This document shows, piece by piece, positions 1 to 4,998 of a DNA stretch of 5,249 bases. Under the pieces are notes generated by a model. That model worked only from the letters and a program-made list of their open reading frames with translations. It was not told the origin of the DNA and searched no databases. The first letter of the stretch is position 1; every line of letters begins with the position of its first letter. The translations under genes and the position numbers were made by a program. Origin of the DNA: Myxococcales bacterium (lineage in GTDB: Bacteria; Myxococcota; Myxococcia; Myxococcales; Anaeromyxobacteraceae); NCBI GenBank assembly GCA_021784495.1, contig JAJXSQ010000186.1, positions 1-5,249 on the forward strand, written 5' to 3'.

Positions 1-441
1 GGCGCCGGGCCGCGCCGGCGCCGCGTGGCGGCCGCGGGCGCCGCGGCCGGCGCGCTGGCCGAAGAGGGTGTCGAAGACCGAGCCGAAGTCGAACGGGCCG
101 TACCCCTCCACGTTGACCGTGGAGAAGTCCCCGAAGTCGAAGGGCTGGCCGCCGGGGGGCGCGCCCTGGCGGCGCCACCGGCGGACCTCCTCGGCGCGCC
201 GCTCGTCGAAGCCGCTCCGCAGCGCGTCCGGGCCGAACTCGTCGTAGAGCTTCCGCCGGCCCGCGTCGGAGAGCACCTCGAAGGCGGCCGTCACCTCCTT
301 GAACCGCTCCTCGGCCGCCTTGTTGCCGGGGTTGACGTCCGGGTGGTGCTGCTTCGCGAGCTTCCGGTAGGCCTTCTTGAGCTCCTCGGCGGTGGCCGTG
401 CGGGGGACGCCCAGGATCTGGTAGAGGTCGCGGTCTGGCAC
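1..441 (-). CDS. J-domain co-chaperone (DnaJ/CbpA type), N-terminal part, runs off left edge
   Basis: The reverse strand reads 147 codons from a GTG at 441 to the window edge with no stop. Residues 4-68 form a J domain: DLYQILGV at 5-12, a basic helix II (KKAYRKLAKQHH, 22-33), the HPD tripeptide at 33-35 that stimulates DnaK ATPase, and a helix III/IV stretch ending KLYDEFG (64-70). A charged helical segment (about 78-92) follows, then a Gly/Phe region holding PFDFG twice (100-104 and 116-120) and a GR/A-rich tail. J proteins deliver unfolded clients to DnaK in the cytosol. The zinc-finger or C-terminal substrate-binding domains lie outside the window, so class I (DnaJ) and class II (CbpA) cannot be separated; the G/F style favours a CbpA-like protein. 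The GTG is chosen because the J domain begins within a few residues of it and no in-frame ATG is near. The gene is divergent from the chaperone-like gene at 475. Confidence 0.93.
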   Translation of the reverse strand, partial: MPDRDLYQILGVPRTATAEELKKAYRKLAKQHHPDVNPGNKAAEERFKEVTAAFEVLSDAGRRKLYDEFGPDALRSGFDERRAEEVRRWRRQGAPPGGQPFDFGDFSTVNVEGYGPFDFGSVFDTLFGQRAGRGARGRHAAPARPGA

Positions 442-447
442 CTCTCC

Positions 448-475
448 AACGTAGCGCGCCGGGGGGTGCCGTCAA
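448..475 (-). promoter_or_regulatory. Sigma70-like promoter of the J-protein gene, predicted leaderless
   Basis: On the minus strand TTGACG (475-470) is followed by 16 nt and TACGTT (453-448). The -35 matches five of six consensus positions. A start about 7 nt past the -10 would fall at 441, the G of the GTG start codon, so the transcript would have essentially no leader. A GGAG lies at 447-444 but only 2 nt before the GTG, too close for a normal Shine-Dalgarno. The same -35 hexamer and a TACnnn -10 recur upstream of 2786 and 4999. Confidence 0.6.
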
Positions 476-1068
476 TGGAGGACGGAGTGATCCCGGAGCT
501 GCTGGCCCTGCTCGTCCACCTCGCCGCCCCTCCCGAGGCGCCCGGCCGGGTGCTCGAGGAGGTCGTCGCCGTGATCCGGAGCCCCCCGGGGAGCGCGCCC
601 CGCCCGGTGATGCTCACCCGGCTCGAGGAGGAGACCCGGATCGCGCTGGTCGAGCAGGGCGCGTTCGAGGCGGCCTTCGCGCCGCTCGACGACGCGGCGC
701 TCCGCGCGGGTCTGCGCTGGCTCGTCGACCAGCTGATCGTGGCCGACGAGGCGGCGCGCCTCGGCGTGGACGAGGTGGCGCAGGCGGAGATCCAGGCGGC
801 GATCACCCGGTTCCAGGGGCGGTTCCCCGACGTCGCCTCCTACCGGCGCTTCCTGGCCGTGGGAGGGATCTCGGAGGAGGAGCTCGGCGCCTCGCTGGCC
901 CGGTCGATCGGCGTGGCCCGGTACCTCGACGGACGGGTGGGCCACGCCGGCCCCGGCGCGGACGCGGCGCGGGCGCGGGCGCAGATCGGGCAGCTCGTCG
1001 CCGAGCTCCGCGGCCGCGCCGACGTGCGCGTCCTGATCCCCTCGCTCCGCGGGGGAGCGTCCCCGTGA
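475..1068 (+). CDS. SurA N-domain-like chaperone protein without PPIase domain
   Basis: A 197-residue protein. Residues 28-59 read like the opening strand and helix of SurA-type N domains (VLEEVVAVI, then MLTRLEEETRIALV). Residues 80-98 (LRWLVDQLIVADEAARLGV) match the usual pattern of a helix bearing 'LIdqlLiaqEAkrlgv'. Residues 100-155 continue with the helix-turn-helix pattern ending GGISEEELGASLARSI. The C-terminus (RAQIGQLVAELRGRADVRVL, 168-187) resembles the short terminal segment of such proteins. No parvulin PPIase domain is present, and the N-terminus (MEDGVIPELLALLVHLAAPP) has no basic residues before its hydrophobic stretch, so it is not a convincing signal peptide. ATG 475 is preferred because codon third positions are strongly G/C from there on and a G-run lies about 8 nt upstream; GTG 466 is also in frame, and ATG 610 would cut off the first strand. 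The stop overlaps the rimI start. Family call is by pattern only; client and compartment are unknown. Confidence 0.72.
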   Translation: MEDGVIPELLALLVHLAAPPEAPGRVLEEVVAVIRSPPGSAPRPVMLTRLEEETRIALVEQGAFEAAFAPLDDAALRAGLRWLVDQLIVADEAARLGVDEVAQAEIQAAITRFQGRFPDVASYRRFLAVGGISEEELGASLARSIGVARYLDGRVGHAGPGADAARARAQIGQLVAELRGRADVRVLIPSLRGGASP

Positions 1069-1532
1069 AGGGGATCGGGATCGGGTTCCGCGCCGCCGGC
1101 GTCGCCGACCTCGCGCGGATCATGGAGATCGAGCGGGCGGGCTTCGCCCACCCCTGGTCCGAGGCGCTGCTGCGGCGGGAGTTCGAGCACGCCTGGTCGC
1201 GCACCCTGGTGGCGGTGGAGGGGGCGGGCGGAGGGGAGATCGTCGGCTACGTCGTCTTCTGGCTGGTCCACGACGAGGTCCACGTCCTGAACGTCGGCAC
1301 CGCGCCGGAGGCGAGGCGGCGGGGGATCGGGCGCGCGCTCCTCGAGGAGGCGGCCGCGCAGGGGCGCCGGCAGGGGGCGCGCCTGGCCACCCTGGAGGTC
1401 CGGCGGTCGAACGCGCCGGCGCGGGCGCTCTACGAGCGGCTCGGGTACCGGGTCGTCGGGGAGCGGCCCAACTACTACGCCGAGGAGAAGGAGGACGCGA
1501 TCGTCATGACGCTCGACCTCGATCCGCGGTAG
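1065..1532 (+). CDS. rimI: Ribosomal protein S18 alanine N-acetyltransferase RimI
   Basis: A 155-residue GNAT acetyltransferase, the normal length for RimI, which transfers acetyl from acetyl-CoA to the N-terminal alanine of ribosomal protein S18. Visible family marks are IERAGFAHPWS (22-32), the V-x-x-x-x-RRRGIG acetyl-CoA pyrophosphate loop (about 77-89), LEVRRSNAPARALYERLGY (110-128) and NYYAEEKEDAIVM (136-148). Glu111 and Tyr123 align with the catalytic Glu103 and Tyr115 of enterobacterial RimI; the spacing of 12 is identical. Start GTG 1065 overlaps the preceding stop as GTGA (1065-1068), with GGGGGAG at 1051-1057 as Shine-Dalgarno 7 nt away, so translation is probably coupled. pyrD follows after 11 nt. 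The gene is complete with no missing key residue. Some RimI-like enzymes act on other N-termini, so substrate is family inference. Confidence 0.93.
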   Translation: MKGIGIGFRAAGVADLARIMEIERAGFAHPWSEALLRREFEHAWSRTLVAVEGAGGGEIVGYVVFWLVHDEVHVLNVGTAPEARRRGIGRALLEEAAAQGRRQGARLATLEVRRSNAPARALYERLGYRVVGERPNYYAEEKEDAIVMTLDLDPR

Positions 1533-1543
1533 AGACGCGCCCC

Positions 1544-2620
1544 ATGCTCTGGCGCTTCCTCCGCGGGCTCCTGTTCCGCCTCGATCCCGAGCGCGTCCAC
1601 GGGCTCGTCCACGCGCTCCTCCGGCGCGTGCCGGCCCCCATCGCCGCCCGCCGGCGCCCCATCGCCGATCCCTGCCTGGCGGTGAGCTGCCTCGGGCTCC
1701 ACTTCGACTCCCCGATCGGGCTCGCCGCCGGCTTCGACAAGGGGGACGTCTCGGTCGCCGGGCTGCTCGGACTCGGCTTCTCCCACCTGGAGATCGGCAC
1801 GATCACGCCGCGGCCGCAGCCCGGGAACGACCGCCCGCGCCTCTTCCGGCTCCCCGAGCACCAGGCGATCATCAACCGGATGGGGTTCAACAACGCGGGC
1901 GCCGTGGCCTGCGCCGCGCGGCTCGCGGCGCTCCCGGCCGCCGCTCGGATGGGGCCGGTGGGGCTGAACGTCGGCCGGAACAAGGCGACGCCGAACGAGC
2001 GGGCGGAGGAGGACTACCTCGCCTGCATCGAGCGGCTCCACCCGTTCGCGGATTACCTGGTGGTCAACATCTCCTCGCCGAACACCCCCGGGCTCCGCCA
2101 GCTCCAGGAGGGCGACGCGCTCGATCGTCTCCTGCGCGCCTGCACCTCGCGGCTCGCCGCGCTCGCGCCGGGGAAGCCGCTCCTGGTGAAGCTCGCCCCC
2201 GATCTCGAGCCCGGCGCGCTCGACGAGGCCGTCGACGTCGCCATCGGCGCCGGCGTCGCGGGGCTGGTGGCGACCAACACGACCCTCTCCCGCGCCGGCG
2301 TCGAGGGCCATCCCCGCGCCGGGGAGGCGGGGGGGCTCTCGGGCGCGCCGCTGACCCGGCGGGCCACCGAGGTGGTCCGCCGGGTGGCGCGGCGCGCGGC
2401 CGGGCGCGTCCCGGTCGTCGGGGTGGGCGGGGTGATGTCGGCCGAGGACGCCTACGAGAAGGTGCGGGCCGGCGCCGCGCTGGTGCAGGTCTACACCGGG
2501 TTCGTCTACGGCGGACCGGCCTTCCCCCGGCGGCTCGGCGAGGGGCTGGCGCGGCTGCTCGCGCGCGACGGCTTCGCCACCGTGGGAGAGGCGGTCGGGG
2601 TCGACCTGGCCCACGGGTGA
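1544..2620 (+). CDS. pyrD: Class 2 (quinone-dependent) dihydroorotate dehydrogenase
   Basis: A 358-residue enzyme of the length usual for class 2 DHODH, which oxidises dihydroorotate to orotate in pyrimidine synthesis and passes electrons through FMN to membrane quinone. The N-terminal helical part (1-40, rich in Leu and Arg) is the membrane-associating quinone tunnel typical of class 2. Motifs in order: GLAAGFDKG (59-67), EIGTITPRPQPGNDRPRLFR (83-102), NRMGFNN (111-117), NISSPNTPGLR (175-185), KLAPDL (216-221), TNTT (244-247), GGLSG (263-267) and GVGGV (293-297), with YTGFVYGGP (317-325) near the end. Ser178 aligns with the catalytic base Ser175 of E. coli PyrD; class 1 enzymes use Cys there. 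ATG 1544 has only a weak upstream Shine-Dalgarno, consistent with coupling to rimI 11 nt before. No other pyrimidine gene is nearby. Confidence 0.97.
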   Translation: MLWRFLRGLLFRLDPERVHGLVHALLRRVPAPIAARRRPIADPCLAVSCLGLHFDSPIGLAAGFDKGDVSVAGLLGLGFSHLEIGTITPRPQPGNDRPRLFRLPEHQAIINRMGFNNAGAVACAARLAALPAAARMGPVGLNVGRNKATPNERAEEDYLACIERLHPFADYLVVNISSPNTPGLRQLQEGDALDRLLRACTSRLAALAPGKPLLVKLAPDLEPGALDEAVDVAIGAGVAGLVATNTTLSRAGVEGHPRAGEAGGLSGAPLTRRATEVVRRVARRAAGRVPVVGVGGVMSAEDAYEKVRAGAALVQVYTGFVYGGPAFPRRLGEGLARLLARDGFATVGEAVGVDLAHG

Positions 2621-2627
2621 TTCGCTA

Positions 2628-2656
2628 CCCGCGGAGGAGTTGCGCGGGCGGCCTCC
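2628..2656 (+). terminator. Possible hairpins after pyrD, weak terminator candidate
   Basis: Two mutually exclusive short stems lie just after the pyrD stop: CCCGCG (2628-2633) with CGCGGG (2643-2648), and GGAGG (2633-2637) with CCTCC (2652-2656). No T-run follows either, so an intrinsic terminator is doubtful. Given the base composition, short stems like these are expected by chance. Confidence 0.2.
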
Positions 2657-2682
2657 CCGTCCCACCTTGACGGTGCGGCGCT

Positions 2683-2695
2683 GACGCGTCGCGTC
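2683..2695. promoter_or_regulatory. Perfect inverted repeat upstream of the phasin promoter, possible operator
   Basis: GACGCG-T-CGCGTC is a perfect 13-bp inverted repeat with 6-bp arms and a 1-nt centre, ending 3 nt before the -35 hexamer at 2699. A further GACGCG half-site lies at 2710-2715, inside the promoter spacer. Position suits a repressor or activator site. Phasin genes are commonly controlled by PhaR-type repressors in PHA producers, but no regulator is identified here. Confidence 0.3.
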
Positions 2696-2698
2696 GCA

Positions 2699-2727
2699 TT
2701 GACGGGCGTGACGCGGTGCGTTACCGT
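2699..2727 (+). promoter_or_regulatory. Sigma70-like promoter of the phasin-like operon
   Basis: TTGACG (2699-2704), 17-nt spacer, TACCGT (2722-2727). A start near 2734 would give a leader of about 52 nt before ATG 2786. A second TTGACGG stands at 2667-2673, but no good -10 lies at the right distance from it. The spacing is ideal and the -35 matches the other two promoters in this window. Confidence 0.55.
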
Positions 2728-2771
2728 GTTCGGTGGGATGCGAGCGGACCATCGTGGCTTCGCGGCGTGCC

Positions 2772-2778
2772 GGGAGGT
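2772..2778 (+). promoter_or_regulatory. Strong Shine-Dalgarno that sets the first phasin-like start
   Basis: GGGAGGT sits 7 nt before ATG 2786. This favours 2786 over an upstream in-frame ATG at 2699, which overlaps the -35 hexamer itself. Confidence 0.75.
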
Positions 2779-2785
2779 ATCGAAC

Positions 2786-3241
2786 ATGGCGGAATCGAAG
2801 AAGAACGGGCGGAAGGCGACGGAGGTGACGAAGATCCTGAAGGGCCGGCTCGAGTCGGCGCGGGGTCGGATCACCGAGCTCGAGGCGGGGGCGCAGCGGG
2901 CGATCGAGGGGCTCGTCGAGAAGGGGCGGGCGAGCCGGAAGGATCTGGAGCAGCGCTTGCTCAAGCTCGCGAAGGACGAGCGGGTGGCGGAGGTCCTGGG
3001 CCGGGTGGAGAAGCTCCAGCGGACCGGGGCCGTGCGGGCCGTCGAGTGGCGGGGAAAGGCCGAGACCTTCCGCGCCGACGCGTTCGAGCGGCTCGCCGAG
3101 TTCCAGGGGCGGGCGATCTCCTTCCTCGGGGTCGCCAGCCGCGAACAGGTCGAGGCGCTCCACCAGGAGCTCGACCGGCTGGCTCGGAAGCTGGAGAAGC
3201 GGGAGAAGGCGCGCCGCGACGGCGCCGGGGCGGAGGGCTAG
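2786..3241 (+). CDS. Phasin-like, highly helical granule-associated protein 1
   Basis: A 151-residue, highly charged protein almost free of Pro and Cys, predicted to be nearly all amphipathic helix. Its N-terminus is lysine-rich (MAESKKNGRK). The middle has long Lys/Arg/Glu heptad-like stretches. The C-terminus has LGVASREQVEAL (114-125) followed by a coiled-coil stretch to about residue 142. That 'L-x-V-x-[ST]-R-x-x-[LV]-[DE]-A-[IL]' segment is the C-terminal pattern of polyhydroxyalkanoate granule-associated phasins (PhaI/PhaF type) and is shared with the next gene. Phasins coat intracellular polyester granules, but no PHA synthase or depolymerase is in view, so the role is inferred. The start is fixed by its Shine-Dalgarno; the next gene begins 2 nt after the stop. 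It could instead be a general coiled-coil or DNA-associated protein, given the basic N-terminus. Confidence 0.65.
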   Translation: MAESKKNGRKATEVTKILKGRLESARGRITELEAGAQRAIEGLVEKGRASRKDLEQRLLKLAKDERVAEVLGRVEKLQRTGAVRAVEWRGKAETFRADAFERLAEFQGRAISFLGVASREQVEALHQELDRLARKLEKREKARRDGAGAEG

Positions 3242-3243
3242 GA

Positions 3244-3615
3244 ATGCCGGACATCCAGGAGCTGTTCAAGGAGGCCTGGTCGCACGCCCTCGCGGGGGTC
3301 AACGCCGCCGAGCAGGAGGCCGAGAAGGTGTTCGAGCGGCTCGCCGACGCGGCCGGCCTCTCCCCCGAGGACGTGCGGCGCCACGCCCGGGATTTCGGCG
3401 AGCGGCTCACCGCCCAGCGCCGGGAGCTCGAGCGGGCGATCGACGAAGGGGTGAAGCGCGCGGCGGTCCGGCTCCGCGTCCCGACGCGGGGCGACCTCGA
3501 CGCCATCGAGCGCCGGGTCGCGGAGCTCTCGACCAGGGTGGAGCAGCTGGCCAGGGAGCGGGAGGCCGGTCGGCCCGCGGGGGAGCGACCGGAGAGGGGG
3601 CAGGGAGAGGCGTGA
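3244..3615 (+). CDS. Phasin family protein (PHA granule-associated type) 2
   Basis: A 123-residue helical protein. The N-terminal helix LFKEAWSHALAGVNAAEQEAEKVFERL (7-33) follows the phasin pattern in which a Trp and an Ala-Gly pair precede a run ending in 'lF..L'. A second helical block covers 41-77 (GERLTAQRRELERAIDEGV at 52-70), and residues 77-102 (LRVPTRGDLDAIE, then heptads to VEQL) match the conserved 'gvPtrdeieaL..rveeL' C-terminal coil of the PhaI/PhaF-type phasins. The last 20 residues are polar and probably disordered. ATG 3244 has GGAGGG 6 nt upstream, inside the end of the preceding gene. The stop overlaps the GTG start of the lytic transglycosylase. The match is stronger than for its neighbour. 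Granule binding is inferred from family; no PHA enzymes are seen here. Confidence 0.72.
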   Translation: MPDIQELFKEAWSHALAGVNAAEQEAEKVFERLADAAGLSPEDVRRHARDFGERLTAQRRELERAIDEGVKRAAVRLRVPTRGDLDAIERRVAELSTRVEQLAREREAGRPAGERPERGQGEA

Positions 3616-4304
3616 TCGCAGCGGCGGCGAGAGGAGCGGCCCGGGCCGGGATCGCGTCGGCGATCGCCGCCGGCGTGCTGCTGGCGCCCTCCCGGCTGGC
3701 CGTGGCGGTCGCGGTCCACCCGGCGCCGCCCGAGTCCAGGCGGCCCGCTCCGGACCCCCTCGATCTCCGGCGGGAGGCGATCCTCGCCCGGCTCGAGGAC
3801 CACCTGGAGCGGCGCATGACCTCGGTGCCGCACCTCGTGCACGAGGCGCTCGCCCGGGCCATCGTCGACGAGGCCGAGGCGGCGCGACTCGACCCGCTCC
3901 TCGTCCTCGCCGTGATCGAGGTGGAGTCGGGGTACGATCCCTCCGCGGCCAGCGCCGCCGGGGCCCGCGGGCTGATGCAGCTGCAGCCGGCGACCCTCCG
4001 CCGCGAGGTGGCGGGGGAGGGAGGCGGGGCCGCCGATCCCCAGGACCCCGTCGCCAACGTCCGCGCCGGGGTCCGCTACCTCCGCCGCTGCCTCGACAGC
4101 TACCCGAAGCTGACCCTCGCGCTCATGGCCTACAACACCGGCCCCAACCGCCTCCACGCCTTCCTCCTCGACGGGGAGGTCCCGGCGCAGGTGCTCGCCT
4201 ACCCCCGGCGAGTCCTCGCCGAGCAGCACCACCTGCGCGAGGTGCTCGGGCTCGGCGAGGTGGACGGCGCGGGCGTGGTCGGCGTCACCGCGGCTCGCGA
4301 TTGA
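3612..4304 (+). CDS. Secreted lytic murein transglycosylase (SLT domain)
   Basis: A 230-residue protein with an N-terminal signal sequence: Arg7 and Arg11, a hydrophobic Ala/Ile/Val/Leu run (13-25), and a possible signal peptidase I site after Ala34 (AVA-VHP). There is no lipobox Cys, so a soluble periplasmic enzyme is likely. The SLT goose-lysozyme-like domain spans about 75-205. It shows VIEVESGYDPSAAS (101-114) with Glu105 as the expected catalytic acid, GARGLMQLQPATL (117-129), DPVANVRAGVRYL (145-157) and MAYNTGPNRL (172-181). Such enzymes cleave the MurNAc-GlcNAc bond of peptidoglycan to give 1,6-anhydro-MurNAc. GTG 3612 overlaps the preceding stop (GTGA, 3612-3615), with GGGAG at 3603-3607. 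The last A of its TGA is the first base of the queE ATG. Subfamily cannot be fixed; it lacks the Slt70 superhelical domain. Confidence 0.92.
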   Translation: MIAAAARGAARAGIASAIAAGVLLAPSRLAVAVAVHPAPPESRRPAPDPLDLRREAILARLEDHLERRMTSVPHLVHEALARAIVDEAEAARLDPLLVLAVIEVESGYDPSAASAAGARGLMQLQPATLRREVAGEGGGAADPQDPVANVRAGVRYLRRCLDSYPKLTLALMAYNTGPNRLHAFLLDGEVPAQVLAYPRRVLAEQHHLREVLGLGEVDGAGVVGVTAARD

Positions 4305-4936
4305 TGCGCGTCACCGAGATCTTCCAGAGCATCCAGGGGGAGGGGACGCGGGCGGGGCGCCCCTGCGTCTTCGTCCGGTTCACCGGCTGCGACCTCCGCT
4401 GCACCTACTGCGACACCGCGTACGCCTTCCACGGCGGCGCCGAGATGACCCGGGGTGAGATCGTCGAGGCGATGGAGCGCTTCCCGGCGCGGCTCGCCTG
4501 CCTCACCGGGGGCGAGCCGCTCCTGCAGCGCGAGCTCCCGGAGCTCGGGCGCGAGCTGCTCGACGGCGGCTGGGAGGTCACCGTCGAGACCCACGGGCAG
4601 CGGCCGCTCGACGAGCTCCCCGAGGGGGTGGTCCGGATCGCCGACGTGAAGACGCCCGGCTCCGGGGAGCCGGCGACCGAGCTCGGCTGGCTCGACCGGC
4701 TCCGCCCGACCGACGAGGTCAAGTTCGTGATCGCCTCGGAGGAGGACTTCGACTGGTCGGTCGCCGTGGCCCGCCGGCACCGGCTCGCGGAGCGGGTGAC
4801 CGTCCTCGTCTCGCCGGTCGCGGGGCTCGTCGAGCCGGCGGACCTGGTCCGCTGGCTGCTCGGCTCGGGGCTCGGCGCCCGGCTCTCGCTGCAGCTCCAC
4901 AAGATCGTCTGGGGGCCGGACGCGCGGGGAGTCTAG
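4304..4936 (+). CDS. queE: 7-carboxy-7-deazaguanine synthase (radical SAM)
   Basis: A 210-residue radical-SAM enzyme, normal length for QueE. It converts 6-carboxy-tetrahydropterin to 7-carboxy-7-deazaguanine on the route to preQ0 and queuosine. The N-terminus EIFQSIQGEGTRAGRPCVFV (5-24) is a QueE signature. Cys29, Cys33 and Cys36 (GCDLRCTYCDT) form the CxxxCxxC 4Fe-4S site, and TGGEP (68-72) is the SAM-binding motif. VETHG (94-98), DVKTPGSGE (114-122) and LQLHKIVWGP (196-205) are further family motifs. ATG 4304 is chosen over the TTG at 4301 because QueE proteins begin with the RVTEIF segment. No Shine-Dalgarno is visible; TGATG overlap with the preceding stop suggests reinitiation. No queC, queD or queF is in the window, so pathway partners must lie elsewhere. 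Relatives can feed other deazapurine pathways. Confidence 0.95.
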   Translation: MRVTEIFQSIQGEGTRAGRPCVFVRFTGCDLRCTYCDTAYAFHGGAEMTRGEIVEAMERFPARLACLTGGEPLLQRELPELGRELLDGGWEVTVETHGQRPLDELPEGVVRIADVKTPGSGEPATELGWLDRLRPTDEVKFVIASEEDFDWSVAVARRHRLAERVTVLVSPVAGLVEPADLVRWLLGSGLGARLSLQLHKIVWGPDARGV

Positions 4937-4953
4937 GCCGCCCCGGCGCGGCC
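4936..4953 (+). terminator. Candidate terminator hairpin at the queE stop
   Basis: GGCCGC (4936-4941) can pair with GCGGCC (4948-4953) across a 6-nt loop, followed by GCTTCCTT rather than a pure T-run. It lies between the end of the operon and a new promoter, which fits a terminator. The stem is short and GC-only stems are common in this DNA. Confidence 0.4.
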
Positions 4954-4959
4954 GCTTCC

Positions 4960-4989
4960 TTGACGCGCGGCGCCGGCCGGGGCTACGAA
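4960..4989 (+). promoter_or_regulatory. Sigma70-like promoter of the last gene, predicted near-leaderless
   Basis: TTGACG (4960-4965), an 18-nt spacer, then TACGAA (4984-4989). A start about 7 nt downstream gives position 4996, leaving about 3 nt before ATG 4999. No Shine-Dalgarno precedes the ATG (ACACGGACCG). The -10 region GCTACG is shared with the J-protein promoter. Confidence 0.55.
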
Positions 4990-4998
4990 CACGGACCG

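Noticed and set aside
1..60. GC-only palindromic run at the left edge as a repeat or structural element
   Set aside because: It encodes the Gly/Arg/Ala-rich tail of the J-protein G/F region; such low-complexity codons give GC palindromes by composition.
25..474. Upstream extension of the SurA-like frame to an ATG at 25
   Set aside because: This stretch is antisense to the J domain and G/F region, which are unmistakable. The translated extension is low-complexity shadow.
2667..2672. First TTGACG as a second promoter for the phasin operon
   Set aside because: No TAnnnT-like -10 lies 16-19 nt downstream, so it is treated as part of the local repeat rather than a promoter.
2699..2785. N-terminal extension of the first phasin-like gene from ATG 2699
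   Set aside because: It would start inside the -35 element, has no Shine-Dalgarno and encodes an atypical Cys-containing leader. ATG 2786 has a strong, well-spaced Shine-Dalgarno.
1475..3163. Very long minus-strand open frame (562 codons) across pyrD and the phasin start
   Set aside because: It is antisense to pyrD, which has all family motifs. The frame is Arg/Pro/Gly/Glu-rich with no recognisable domain, as expected of stop-poor shadow frames in GC-rich DNA.
2961..4232. Minus-strand 423-codon open frame opposite the phasin and transglycosylase genes
   Set aside because: The plus strand carries two phasin-like genes and a transglycosylase with intact catalytic motifs; the antisense product is composition-driven.
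4455..4649. Small Ser/Arg-rich open frame inside queE
   Set aside because: It is an out-of-frame shadow of queE with no Shine-Dalgarno and no recognisable features.
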